Under the pieces are notes generated by a model that was not told where the DNA came from, did no database searches, and worked only from the letters and a program-made list of their open reading frames with translations. 64,000 bases of DNA, taken from positions 496,001-560,000 of the forward strand of contig JAZBRS010000044.1 in assembly GCA_037176725.1 (NCBI GenBank). The letters run 5' to 3'. The position numbers and the translations under genes were made by a program. Of this stretch, positions 1-11,417 are shown piece after piece. Source of the stretch: Posidonia oceanica (taxonomy: Eukaryota; Streptophyta; Magnoliopsida; Alismatales; Posidoniaceae). The stretch's first letter is position 1; each line of letters begins with the position of its first letter.

Positions 1-368
1 GCGGCAGCAACAACAACCGCCCGAAGAGGAAAGACTCGCCGAAAACCGCTGTTGCATTCGTCGACTCCCCTGCTGTGCCTGTTCGCTTGCCATCCCGGCC
101 TGCCCCAGCTCAGATGGTGTACGCTCCTGCACCTAGGAATCCACCCACACCGTAAATCACAACCACCGCTAGACCGATCTACCCTGCCGCACCGGTTCAG
201 CAAGGCTCATACCAGAGGCAAAGAAGGCCACTCACTGAGAAGCGGAAATTCGCCCCACTGGTGGAACCGCTCACAGTCATCTTGCCAAAGGTTGCATCGC
301 TCTTGAAGTTCTCGGAGGTTCGTCTGCCCCCAAGTCCCTTGCCGCATTTGTTTAGGGCGAACCTCTTC

Positions 369-410
369 TGCAATTTCCATTGAAGTGCCGGGCATTCGAC
401 GGACAATTGC
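369..410 (+). other. Gag zinc knuckle of Element A, interrupted by a stop
   Basis: The nucleocapsid-type zinc knuckle has the spacing C-X2-H-X4-H-X4-C, a CHHC variant of the usual CCHC, and the same spacing is seen in Elements B and C. In this copy the codon directly after the first histidine is TGA (381-383) where B has CGA. Confidence 0.8.
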
Positions 411-1499
411 TTCTCCTTGCGGAACGCTATTCAGGATTTAATCGAATCGGGAACGATTGTGATTGACACGCACGAGGCATCAACTCAAGCACACACACAT
501 GCATCTGCACATTCAGCTGTTCCCCCTCATTCTGGCATCATCCACCAACCCCTACCGGAGCACTCTTATCCGGGAGGGGCGGGAACCTCAGGCATCCATT
601 CTGTCTTTCCTTCTGGGCCTGTTACCTCTGTGGTAGACCCTTCTGATCTTATCTCTGATATCTCTGAGCCTTTCCCTGTAAATCTCTATCTTGCGGCAGT
701 TGCCAGCTCCGAGTCGGGAATTCACATGATCTGACCGCGTGCCAGGTCGGAGCACCCCTCCGCGCCCCCCACTGTGCTTCCTCAGGCTCAATCCCCTGTA
801 CACCTTCTAGCTAGGGCCCAGCCTAGATCCCCTGTCCACCTCTTAGGGCGACCTCAGCTAGAATCCCCTGTACACCTTCTAGGCAGACCTCAACCTGCCC
901 TAGCCTTCCCACCCCAACAACCATACCCTCTAGGTAGACCTCAATACCCAGTAGGTCCCCCTGTAACTCCTCCTGTGCTCGCAGCACGTGCTCCAGTGGT
1001 TATTGACTTAACCTTGGACACCCATCGCGTTCCTTACAGCTACGCTACAGAAATGTGTGTGGAAGTAACACAATCGGGGAGGGTCTACAGGCCCCCAACA
1101 CCGGCAATTAGGCCAAATCACCCCAAGCCTGCTATGCCCCCACCCTCCAACCAACCTGTAGCAGATCCAACCCCAAATCAACCCGTAGCAAGCCAAATCC
1201 CTGCCCAGCCTGTAGCGGCCCAGCTTCCTGCCACTACCCCCTTAGAGCTTGCCAAAATGACCCCTCCTGTCGCCAAAAAGAACCAACCCAAGGCAGACAT
1301 AACCTCCCAAATTAAGAAGGTCAAAGCTGACATTTCCATTTGGGATCTAATCCACACCTCTGCCGAACACCGCGAGGATTTTCTTCGCGTGTTCCAGGCT
1401 GCCTGTGTGTCCCAGTCTATTGAGCCTTCAGCCTTGGAAAGCATGGTAGGGATGATTGCGGAGCCCCAGGTCATCTCTTTTACGAGCGATGAGCTACCT

Positions 1500-1900
1500 C
1501 TGGCGGGGATTAATCATAACCAACCCCTGTTCGTCACGGTTCAGTTCAAAAGCTTTCACATTCCCCTAACACTGGTTGATAATGGGTCAGGCCTTAATGT
1601 CTACCCCTTGCGTACTGCAACGAAGCTTGGATTCAAAGCCGAGGACATCACACCAGCCGTGAAGGGAATGACAGCTTTTGACAACACCCACCATGATGCT
1701 CTAGGGATTCTGATTATTCCTCTTGCCATTGGCCCGGTCATTTTTGATGTAGAATTCTATGTCGTCGACTTGAAGCCAAATTTCAATCTTCTGCTTGGGC
1801 GCCCTTGGCTCCACAAGCATCAGGTCCTTCCTTCGACCCTCCATCGGATGATAAAGTACCGTCGTGGCGATGATGTCATTGTCGTCATGGCGGAGAACTT
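1500..1900 (+). other. Retroviral-type aspartic protease domain of Element A
   Basis: The active-site motif is LTLVDNGSG, with the catalytic Asp codon at 1578-1580. It is followed by hydrophobic strands and the flap-side segment NLLLGRPWLH, as in other plant Ty3/Gypsy proteases. A Cys just after the active site in B (NVCPL) is Tyr here (NVYPL). The role is cleavage of the gag-pol precursor. Confidence 0.88.
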
Positions 1901-4077
1901 TGAGAAGGAGCGGATCGAAGCAGTCTCCCCCGTGTCTTCACAAGCTATCCCGTTTGACCCCGAGACTTCTGAAGCTCTATATCGCGTTAATCGGTGCGAG
2001 CCGGTTAACTTCACTCCTGATCTTGAACGTGTCCACTCCTTGGCCGTTCACAGCAACCCCTTCCGAAAGGTCGAGAATGTATGTCACAGGTGGGGTTACA
2101 TAAACGGTACGTCGCTCGGGCGTCACGGCCAGGGGATCGCAGAGCCGATCGTAGCGATGGAGCGGAGGAAATCTGAAGGCCTCGGTTACGAACCCAAGCT
2201 CAACGAAGATCACTGCCTTCAGCTGAAGGATCAAGAACCAATCATTCCCAGAGACCTCACTAACTTCACCAGTGCAGGAATTCTGGGATCAACCAATGAT
2301 CAAGCTGCGGTGCCGACAGAAGACTGGGTCTGCATTGAGGACTACTACTCGGATGAGGAGCAGTCTGGCACAGTAGAGGCAGTCCCAACTGGCAGCAAGG
2401 CAATGATCAGCACAGAGGCACCGCAATCAGTATGTTTAGCTCTCCCTCTAGCAGATACAGCAGACAGCTCAGCAGGCTCTGTGGCAGAACTGGCAAGCTT
2501 TCACACTTTTGCAGCCACATCTGCATTACAAGTACAGGCAGCAGCGGTGCAGGAGTCAGAGACACTCCTTCTGGCAAAATCGGGCAGGCTACCAGCGGTC
2601 GCAGTCACACCAGTGCCACTGTCCCTCTCTCTGGAGGGGCAGTCAATTAATTCAGTCAGCAGCACAGTTCAGCTCACTCCAGCAGTCGCATCACTGGGAG
2701 AGCAGTCGGCGCAGTCCGCTCCACATCTTCCTAACGCCAAGCAGCAACTCTCTTGGCAGGCCCCCACGGCGTCAGAAGCTACACTCTCACAGTCACAACC
2801 AGTTGCAGAGGACCCACTAAGCGCCGTAGTCTCCCGGCCCTTGAGCCCTCAGAAGAGCATCTCTGCCTGCCCTCCACCTGCAACAGTAACTCTGGCAGCA
2901 TATCCATCTGTGGCCCCGCTGACCAATCTGTTTGAATCTCCCACACCAAAGCTGCCGCTATTAGACGCGCCCGTGAACCAGATCATGCAAATTCCTAGGG
3001 CAGCGATCCGTCTTGCAGCCGGGCCAGTGTCGCAGGCCCCCGACGCCTACTACGTCGACTCACCCTCGGACGAGGAGGAAGGAGTGGCGATAGAAGCCCA
3101 GGTCGATTCATGGATGTCCGACTTAGAGCTACTTTATCAAGAACAAATCAAGTCGATAGCAGAAGACCTGGCAGAGCATCGAGCCGCAGAAAGGAAAGGG
3201 AAAGCCGTGGTTACGGACCCTCCTCTGCAAGAGGACCATGCCTCTATCATGGTCCTGGAAGAAGGCTCGGCAGCACCGGACTCCCCTAGACCAGATGAGC
3301 TCATCACTCTCCAACCAGAAGGCGGGTCTAGGTGGTTTGTGCAACACATGCCTCACCGGAGCAGCATAGCAAGCGGCAGTGCCGAGATCAGCCGTCGGTC
3401 TGGCATACCCTCCCTAAGCACACTAGAAGACTCAGAGGAGGAAGCACTAGCAGTCCAAGCAGCAGCAGTAACAGAGCAGAAAGCAGAATCAGTAATAGAG
3501 TTGTCAGCAGCCTCAGTAGCAGAATCATCAGCAGTATCAACAGCAGAATCAGCAAGGCCCCCAGCAGTATCAGCAGTGCACTCAGCAGAATCAGTCAGGC
3601 CAGAGCAAGCAGCAGAAGGAGTTGCTGGGACGGAGGCCGTGCACCGAGGCTACAAGAATACTCGAGTAAGCGTGACCATCCTGAAGCGTCACCAGGGCCA
3701 AGCAGCGGAACATATACACTCTTTCGACATCACAAGTCCTTCTTTTGAGAAAGAGATCCTCTCGGAACTCATTGCTTATGGAGAGGAGGACGATACGGGC
3801 ATGGATGAGATTGACGAACCGTTGCCCGAGTTCCGGCCCTATGACGACGACCCAGAAGGCCCCAACCTCCATGTTGAAGAAGAAACAGAGGTTGTCAACA
3901 TCGGCACAGCTGAGGAAGTCAGAGAAGTTCGTATCAGTGCTCAGCTGTCCTCCCAGGCCCGAGCGGAATTCATCGCATTCTTGAAAGAATATGCGGATGT
4001 CTTCACCTGGAGTTACGAGGATATGGTCGGCCTTAACATAGAAATAGTGGTGCACAATCAGCCCTTAAACCCGGATG

Positions 4078-4800
4078 CCAAGCCAGTGAAGCAGAAGCTA
4101 AGAAGATGGCGACCGCAGTGGCTGCTCATGATCAAAGAAGAGATAATGAAGCAGCTCAGAGTCAACTTTCTGAAGGTCGTTCTTTATCCTGAGTGGCTGG
4201 CAAACATTGTACCTGTGTCCAAGAAAGATGGCCGGATCCGGATCAGCATCGACTACAGGGACCTGAACAAGGCGAGTCCCAAGGACGACTTCCCTTTGCC
4301 TCACATTGACGTCCTAGTCGACAATACAGCGGGCCACAAGATGCTTTCCTTCATGGACGGCTTTTCTGGATACAACCAGATCAAAATGGCAGAAGAAGAC
4401 ATGGAAAAGACTTCATTCATCACCCCTTGGGGAGTCTTCTGCTACCAAGTCATGCCGTTCGGCCTGAAGAATGCTGGTGCGACCTATCAGAGGGCCATGA
4501 CTGCGCAGTTCCATGACCTCATGCACCAAGAAGTAGAGGTCTATGTAGACGACATGATTGCTAAAACCAGAGAGCCTGAAGACCACCTTGCCTGTCTAGG
4601 AAAGCTCTTTGATCGTCTACGGAAATACAAATTGCGCCTGAATCCCAAGAGGTGTGTATTTGGGGTGTCTTCTGGCAAGCTGCTCGGCTACATTGTTAGC
4701 CAAAGGGGGATTGAGGTGGACCTGATGAAAGCAAAAGCCATTGTGGACATGCCACCCCCTAGAACTGAAAAGGAGGTCAGAAGTCCGCTTGGGCGTTTAC
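4078..4800 (+). other. Reverse transcriptase domain of Element A
   Basis: Fingers and palm are recognisable: KPVKQKLRRW at the entry, IDYRDLNKASPKDDFPLP, a DGFSGYNQI palm strand with the first catalytic Asp, FCYQVMPFGLKNAGATYQR, and the YVDD box at 4542-4553. Two positions differ from B at otherwise conserved sites: Ser for Cys in RISIDYR, and Met for Leu in SFMDGFSG. The domain is uninterrupted, but the frame breaks soon after it. Confidence 0.93.
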
Positions 4801-4949
4801 AGTATATCAGTCGCTTTATTGCACAGCTTACGCCCATCTGCGAACCCATATTCAAGCTCCTGAAGAAGAATGCGCAGATCGACTGGAGCGAGGAGTGTCA
4901 GGCTGCATTTGCAAGATCAAACAGCTGTTGATCAAGCCTCCTGTTATGC

Positions 4950-5820
4950 TCCCCCTACACCAGGCAGACCTTTGCTTCTCTACCTTTCTACCACGCAGCA
5001 TTCCATGGGCACCGTCTTGGGCCAACATGACGAATCTGGTAGAAGGGAGCGCGCCATCTATTACCTGAGCAAGAAATTTAATGAATGCGAAGCCAGGTAC
5101 AGTACACTAGAGAAGACCTGCTTGTCCCTTGTCTGGGCTGCACAGAAACTAAGGCACTACATGATGGCATACCCAGTTCAGCTCTTATGCTGGCATGATC
5201 CTATCAAGTTCCTCTTTCAAAAGCCGGCCATGGTAGGCAGATGTGCTAAGTGGCAGGTGTTATTGTCTCAGTACGACATCACCTTTGTCACACAAAAATC
5301 CATGAAGGGTCAGGCCATGGCAGACCATCTTGCTGATCTTCCTCTGCCTGAATACCAACCCCTCCAGACGTAGTTCCCTGACAAGGACATCCTCTTCGCA
5401 ATGGAGGACTCTGAGGAGAAAGATCCTGAAAAACAAGAGGAATGGCAGCTCTACTTTGATGGCGCTGTCAACAAAAAGGGCCGAGGCGTAGGCGCAGTGC
5501 TGACCACGCCCCAGGGATAGATGATTCCCTTCGCGTGGAAGCTGACTTTCACCTGCACAAACAATGAAGCCGAATATGAAGCATGCATCCTGGGATTGAA
5601 AGTCGCCCTCGAGCATAAGGCGCAGAAGCTGCATGTGCACGGTGATGCCATGCTAGTAATTTCTCAAGTGAACGGCGACTGGAGAACAAAAGATCCTAAA
5701 CTTGTGCCGTATCACGAACACCTGTTGAGGCTGATGGAAGAATTTGAGAGCAACTGCTTCACATACATGAACAGAGCAAAGAATGCATACACAAACGCGC
5801 TAGCAACTCTGGCATCCTGG
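4950..5820 (+). other. Tandem RNase H domains of Element A (degenerate Gypsy type, then archaeal type)
   Basis: Two RNase H-like domains follow the polymerase. The first (about 4950-5360) has the Gypsy-type pattern LLLYLSTTQHSMG and AIYYLSKKF, and lacks the expected first Asp. The second (about 5440-5820) has LYFDGAVNKKG, NNEAEYEACILGL and VHGDAML. This pair is the hallmark of the Tat lineage, where the second domain is thought to have taken over catalysis. In this copy the last acidic residue of the second domain (ADALA in B) is Asn (codon 5794-5796), and a TAG lies at 5518-5520. Confidence 0.85.
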
Positions 5821-6099
5821 CTCACTATATCTGAAGACAGCGCAGTGGATGTATCTGTTACTCGCATTGAGCAGCCTGCATATTGCTTGAACATAGAAGA
5901 GGCGGATCCAGCAGAGGAGCAGCCTTGGTATCAAGATATAAAATCTTTCCTAGAGTCTGGCAGCTTTCCTCCTGATACCGCGGCAGCAGACAAGAGAACT
6001 CTGGCGCGTCTGGCGTCAAAGTACGTGCGGGGGGCTGGGCAGCTATACAAAAGGTCATATAATCAGATGCTACTGCGCTGCCTGAACAAATCGGAGGCT

Positions 6100-7095
6100 G
6101 ACACGCTGATGCTTCAAGTACATGCAGGGACCTGTGGCCCGCACATGAACGGCGTCCTCCTGGCCAAGAAGATCATGCTCCAAGGATATTTCTGGCAGAC
6201 CATGGAAGCAGACTGCTGCCGGTTCGTGCGCAGATGCCACAACTACCAGATCCATGGTAACTTCATCAAGGCCCCCCGCAACAGCTGCATAACATGTCTT
6301 CGCCATGGCCTTTCTCCACCTGGGGGATCGATGTCATTGGCGCCGTCCACCCGGCCACTTCAAATGGTAATCGTTACATTCTAGTAGCAATCGATTACTT
6401 TACCAAGTGGATGGAAGCAGCCTCTTATAAGACAGTCACCGCTGTGGCAACAGAAAAGTTTATCAAGAACAATATCGTTGCCCGATATGGGGTCCTGCAC
6501 TCAGTCATTTCTAATAATGGCACAAACTTCATTGCCAGAAGGATCGAGGAATACCTGCAGAGTCTCAAAATCAAGCATCATCGATCCTCGCCCTATCGGC
6601 CACAAATGAACGGAGCAGTGGAGTCTGCAAACAAGAACATTGTTAAAATCCTGAAGAAAATGGCAGAAGCCCATAAGGATTGGCATGACAAGCTCCCGTA
6701 CGCGCTCTGGGCATACAGGACATCAATCCGGACCTCGACGGGAGCCACCCCGTACTCTCTGGTGTACGGCATGGAGGCGGTGTTACCTGTTGAAGTAGAG
6801 ATCCCCTCTCTGCGGATCCTACGAGAAGCTGAGTTGGAAGAGGCAGAATGGGTCGAAGACCGCTGCGTCCAACTGAATCTGATTGATGAGTGCAGATTGC
6901 AAGCTATGCACAACACTCACTGCTACCAGAAGCGGATGGCCAGAGCATTCTTGAAGAAGGTCCAGCCTAGAAACTTTCAGCCAGGGGACCTTGTCTTGCG
7001 CGCCATTCATTTGCCTGATGGTCGAGGGAAATCCCGACCCAATTGGCGCGGCCCCTTTGTGGTCAAGCAGATCTTCTCAGGAGGCGCGGTGACTC
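6100..7095 (+). other. Integrase domain of Element A, catalytic residues lost
   Basis: A zinc-binding HHCC region (about 6115-6260), a DDE core (about 6310-6650) and a C-terminal part (PGDLVLRAIHLPDGRGKSRPNW) are present. There is no chromodomain. The second catalytic Asp of the core (SDNGTNF in B) is Asn here (codon 6513-6515), and the last Cys of the zinc site is Tyr (CHNYQ instead of CHDCQ). A single-base deletion near 6275 separates the zinc region from the core. The third catalytic residue, Glu in NGAVESANK, is intact. Confidence 0.92.
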
Positions 7096-7166
7096 TTGAG
7101 GATATGGACTAGGTCGAGCAGTCTGAGCCCGTCAACCTCTGCTATCTTAAGAAGTACTATCAGTAG

Positions 7167-8585
7167 CCGAAAGCGGCCCCGTTGCAGACGCCCTTCTCCC
7201 ACCTACACACTTGCATTCTCACTTCTTGTATTCTCGTCCTACCTACATTTTCTATCTATCCTACTCTTGCATTCTCTCTTTTCAAATCATCATCGTCATC
7301 TTCACAAAAATAACCATCAACTCTCTTCAAATCATCATCGTCATCCTCTCAAATCATGTTATACGGGCCCGGTGATGAGAACCGGAAGTGCTTGCTTGCT
7401 CTGGAAAAAGCCGCCCTACCTCACCCGGCACTACTTAGATGTCTTAGCTAGTGAGGGAGCCACCACCAATCAGGATAGGCGAACTGCCTAATCTCGTGAG
7501 GACATACACCTTTGAGGGAGAAAAAATGTTAGGATGTAAGTCTGGAAAAAATGAGAGTAGACATCTAGGCTTGGGCACGTCCAAGGAACAGAAGACGAAG
7601 ACAGAAGCCGGCCCTAGAGATAGGGGTGTGCAGTCTAACCCTGCTCCTTCTACCCATCACACAGCAGACCCAAAGCCCAGATCCATCACAACTCAAACAC
7701 CCTTCTTTTGCCACCAAAATGGGGATAGCAAAAGCCTAAAAAAAAAAAAGGAGAAAAAGAAACCAAACAAGCAAAAAAAAAAAAAAAAAAAAGAAAGAAA
7801 GAGAAAAGGGCAAGATTCAGCCCAAAAATACAGGCACCATCATCCCCCGCACCTCACTAGAGACCCAAGGGTGTTAAGTTAAAAAAAGGGTCTACCACTT
7901 CCCTCCAAGAGCAAACACTTCCTTTCTCCCAAGCTAGGGGCAGAGAAAGACTGCATACCTATGAGGGAGAAATCAAAAAAAAGAGAGAGCAGAAAGAGTA
8001 GGTGTAGGTCCTGAGAGCCTGGCAAATAACCTGTCCTCACCACACCACCACCTGCACAAATGCCGACACCCGTTCCGGAGTGCCACCAGCAAGCCAAGAA
8101 TCCAAGTAGGGCCCAGTGAGTCGGGGACCACTCCTTTCCTTTGCAGCAGGCACCAGAGCACTCCGTATGCTGAGGGCACCCAAGCATACCAATCATTTTA
8201 TAAGCATACCGACCTGCATCATGCATACATGCATCTTCAATTATCCTTTCTTTCCTATCGATCGTTCCGCTCTGCAACTCGCTTCGACCCTGAGACAGTA
8301 CTTCTTGCCTAGAACGCGTTGACGCTACTCGAGCTGCGCTGGTCCAGATCTCCTGCCAGCCCTTGCCCCTGTGTCCACAAGACTGCCGCAGATTCCCCTT
8401 GCTTATCGTTGCTTAACTGCTATATCTTGATATTAACTGCTGGATGCATACTGAACTACTTTATCAGCCTCAGATTCTGCTTTCTGTCAGAGATTATATG
8501 CCTGTGTGATCTGACTATTTGCAATGGTAATAACAGGTACCTTCAAGCTTTGCAGTTATCTGTCTGTACCCCTGCGATCTGCGCA
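7167..8585 (+). other. Spacer between pol and the accessory gene in Element A
   Basis: No supportable coding sequence lies here. It holds a pyrimidine-rich stretch with CATCATCGTCATC repeats (7200-7355), an A-rich tract (about 7738-7805) and, just before the accessory gene, a region that stays open in frame from 8319 but has no ATG before 8586. The sequence TTTGCAG near 8550 could be a splice acceptor, so part of the spacer may be an intron of a downstream message. Element B has the same spacer at 23569-25034. Confidence 0.6.
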
Positions 8586-9779
8586 ATGGGCTTCCCCACT
8601 CTACTGACTCCAGCACACTGCTCGGAGACCTTGCAAGAATGGATCGGCGAGCTTACCCAAGAAGACTGCGAAAAGCTGCGCCTGTGGGGCATCCCAACCA
8701 AACTGCTGAAGGCTGCTGATGTGGAAGTAAGCCGCCATCTTCTGTGTGCCGCCGCAAGATTCTGGAAACCGGCGCACCACGTCTTCTGCTTTGGCAAAAC
8801 TGAGCTTACACCTACACTGGAAGAAGTGCGTCGGATCTGCGGCTTCTCCAAGGTCATGGGCTCACCTATCTTCATGAGGCGTGACGGATATCTCGCGGTC
8901 CTGAGCCAGCTGACTGGGCTCCCTACTCGAAGCTGCCAACAAAGACTGATCTGCACCAGCAGACCAGAACCTATGCTTCGCCTAATGCACTTTGATGATG
9001 TCATGAGGAAACGCGTCGAACTCGGAGATGAGCTGTGGCTCCGAGGGTTTGTCATCCGCTTCCTGGGCGAGCTAATCTTTACTCATGGCCGACTGACAGT
9101 GGCCATTGAGGTTGCAGAAATAGCACTTGCTGTGGTGACCCGGCAGATGGACTTGGCACCAGTTGTTCTGGCAGAAACATATTGCGGGCTGGACCGCATC
9201 TCACATCGCTGCCGCCACTTCCACGGCTGCGGGGTACTCATACAAGTCTGGCTAGCTGCACACTTAGAAATGAACCTTCTGCGCCCCCAGGTGCATGCCT
9301 TTGAAGCTTACTGCAGCAGCAGTCGTGCCAAGACAGTCAAGTGCGTCAAAGAAGAGTACGAAAGGCTATCGGCACTGACTGACGACGCCGTAACCTGGCG
9401 TATCATCCCCTCTGTAGCCGAGCCATTCACCGTCTTTTTCAGCGCGCGTGACACGCGGCTGATCGTGCTGCCAGGATTCACAGCGGGTGTGGAATACCAC
9501 CCCATCAGGGTTATGCGCCAATTTGGCTTCCAGCAGGGAGCCTTTGTTGACAGCATAGCGCCCGAGCTTCTTCAAGCATACCCTCTCGGCACGACCGCCC
9601 CAACCAAGAAGCTGGCTGATCTGATGCAGCACGGGGTGCGATCAATAGACATTGCAGCTGCGGGAGGAGCAGGATGCACCCTTGAATATGTGACTGAGGA
9701 CCAAGAGCTCTGGCCCGCCAATGAAATCCTGCCAGGCGGCCCCCTATTCCCCGACTCTAGGCAGTCAAAGAAGGCCTAA
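8586..9779 (+). CDS. Accessory protein of Element A, resembling plant mobile domain / DUF7745 proteins
   Basis: This is an open frame of 397 codons from the first ATG (MGFPTLL) to TAA. The N-terminal third contains the pattern WGIPTKLLKAADVEVSRH followed by RFWKPAHHVFCFGKTELTPT and LEEVRRICGF. A helical middle part follows (LGELIFTHGRL, MDLAPVVLAETYCGLDRI, CGVLIQVWLAAHLEM). This arrangement resembles the plant-specific plant mobile domain and DUF7745 proteins, which are often found in or near Gypsy elements; their biochemical role is unknown. No catalytic motif is evident. It ends three codons before the equivalent in B because CGA of B is TAA here. The frame is also open upstream to 8319, but that part is hydrophobic, lacks an ATG and is probably untranslated. 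The gene is uninterrupted although gag-pol beside it is broken. Confidence 0.72.
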   Translation: MGFPTLLTPAHCSETLQEWIGELTQEDCEKLRLWGIPTKLLKAADVEVSRHLLCAAARFWKPAHHVFCFGKTELTPTLEEVRRICGFSKVMGSPIFMRRDGYLAVLSQLTGLPTRSCQQRLICTSRPEPMLRLMHFDDVMRKRVELGDELWLRGFVIRFLGELIFTHGRLTVAIEVAEIALAVVTRQMDLAPVVLAETYCGLDRISHRCRHFHGCGVLIQVWLAAHLEMNLLRPQVHAFEAYCSSSRAKTVKCVKEEYERLSALTDDAVTWRIIPSVAEPFTVFFSARDTRLIVLPGFTAGVEYHPIRVMRQFGFQQGAFVDSIAPELLQAYPLGTTAPTKKLADLMQHGVRSIDIAAAGGAGCTLEYVTEDQELWPANEILPGGPLFPDSRQSKKA

Positions 9780-10074
9780 ACCGGCTAGGCACCTGTGCAA
9801 ACATCATGTGGTCTTCTTTCAAGTTATGCTGTATGTTTTTGGCCTGCCACAGGCATGTACTCATCAAGTTCTTTCAATGAAAATCTGTTTCTGCTGTCTA
9901 CTTGCACTTCAAGACTGTTTATTGCATTGCTTTATCATTGCCAACATCATCTTGGGCCCTCTGGCCAGACTTGCAGCCAACACAACGCAGGGAAGTCCTC
10001 AGCACCCACTCCGGTGTCCAGAATCTCTGCAGACCTGCGTCGGCAAGCCACGCCATCCAGCGTCCCCTGCTGAG
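9780..10074 (+). other. 3' UTR of Element A before the arrays
   Basis: Non-coding, with no obvious repeat. The last 130 bp (about 9945-10075) exist once here, while Element B has the matching stretch twice in tandem (21944-22205). Confidence 0.55.
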
Positions 10075-10275
10075 TTATCATCATCTTCGGGCTGGCACCC
10101 CCAACTGCTCGGCGATAGGTCTGTCAACCTGTCATCTTCTTCGGGCTGGCACCCCCAACTGCTCGGCGATAGGTCCGTCAACCTGTCATCTTCTTCGGGC
10201 TGGCACCCCCAACTGCTCGGCGATAGGTCTGTCAACCTGTCATCTTCTGCGGGCTGGTACCCCAAACTACTCGTC
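10075..10275 (+). repeat. 54-bp tandem repeat, about four units
   Basis: The unit contains CGGGCTGGCACCCCCAACTG, CTCGGCGATAGGTC and GTCAACCTGTCATC. Because 54 is a multiple of three, it produces an apparent 18-residue protein repeat in several frames that should not be read as coding. Element B keeps about three units (21800-21945). Confidence 0.9.
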
Positions 10276-10444
10276 TGACAAACACGTCAGTTTTGTCTTC
10301 ACCCTCTGCTTTTGATGCCAAGGACACGCTGGCCAACCCCTGGTGTCATCCCGACACCAGGGGCATCTTTTGATCGACCCTTGGTATCATTCTCCTCCTC
10401 CTTCCCTTATGATATTCCTGGTATCATGGGATGCTTCGCTCTCG

Positions 10445-11365
10445 CAAAACCTCTTTGCCGGCCGATAAGTCCAATATCTTATCACCTTTTTCTTATCAAT
10501 CTCATCATTACCTCATCCCCTCTTTGCCGGCCGATAAGTCCGATATCTTATCACCTTTTTCTTATCATTTCATCATTACCTCATCCCCCTTTTGCCGGCC
10601 GATAAATCCGATATCTTATCACCTTTTTCTTATCATTTCATCATTACCTCATCCCCTCTTTGCCGGCCGATAAGTCCGATATCTTATCACCTTTTTCTTA
10701 TCATCTCATCATTATCTCATCCCCTCTTTGCCGGCCGATAAGTCTGATATCTTATCACCTTTTTCTTATCATCTCTCATCATTATCTCATCCCCTCTTTG
10801 CCGGCGGATAAGTCCGATATCTTATCACCTTTTTCTTATCAATCTCATCATTACCGCATCCCCTCTTTGCCGGCCGATAAGTCCGATATCTTATCACCTT
10901 TTTCTTATCATTTCATCATTACCTCATCCCCTCTTTGCCGGCCGATAAGTCCGATATCTTATCACCTTTTTCTTATCATCTCATCATTATCTCATCCCCT
11001 CTTTGCCGGCCGATAAGTCCGATATCTTATCACCTTTTTCTTATCATCTCTCATCATTATCTCATCCCCTCTTTGCCGGCCGATAAGTCCGATATCTTAT
11101 CACCTTTTTCTTATCAATCAATCTCATCATTATCTCAACCCCTCTTTGCCGGCCGATAAGTCCGATATCTTATCAATCTCATCATTACCTCATCCCCTCT
11201 TTGCCGGCCGATAAGTCCGATATCTTATCACCTTTTTCTTATCAATCAATCTCATCATTATCTCATCCCCTCTTTGCCGGCCGATAAGTCCGATATCTTA
11301 TCATCTTTTTCTTATCAATCAATCTCATCATTCCCTCATCCCCTCTTTGCCGGCCGATAAGTCCG
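10445..11365 (+). repeat. Tandem repeat of about 70 bp, 14 units, each with a GATAAG/CTTATC stem
   Basis: Each unit reads roughly CTCTTTGCCGGCCGATAAGT, then CCGATATCTTATCACC, then a variable T- and CATC-rich stretch. The core GATAAG-N8-CTTATC is an inverted repeat. I count 14 cores here against 7 in Element B. The array ends in an (AATC)n run at about 11380-11412. Confidence 0.92.
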
Positions 11366-11417
11366 ATATCTTATCAATCAATCAATCAGTCAATCAATCA
11401 ATCAATCAATCACTGCT

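Larger units (their letters stand above)
1..7166 (+). pseudogene. gag-pol: Element A gag-pol polyprotein, 5'-truncated by the window and disrupted
   Basis: In an intact element this frame would give, in order, the gag tail with zinc knuckle (369-410), protease (about 1500-1900), a long low-complexity linker, reverse transcriptase (4078-4800), two RNase H domains (4950-5820) and integrase (6100-7095). Compared with Element B it carries two TGA stops (381-383, 732-734), three TAG stops (5371-5373, 5518-5520, 7110-7112) and three single-base deletions (near 4912, 4945 and 6275). The longest open stretch is 774-4931. The natural end is a TAG at 7164-7166 after the residues KKYYQ. None of the stops is shared with B, so the two copies decayed independently. 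The element cannot encode its own full polyprotein. Confidence 0.95.

Noticed and set aside
8319..8585. N-terminal extension of the accessory gene in A (and 23569-23835 in B)
   Set aside because: The frame starts at TTG, has no ATG until 8586 and encodes a hydrophobic Cys/Leu-rich stretch typical of untranslated or intron sequence.
10075..10275. Protein with 18-residue repeats (LSSSSGWHPQLLGDRSVN type) after the accessory gene
   Set aside because: It is a consequence of the 54-bp minisatellite; reading frames exist on both strands and copy number differs between A and B.
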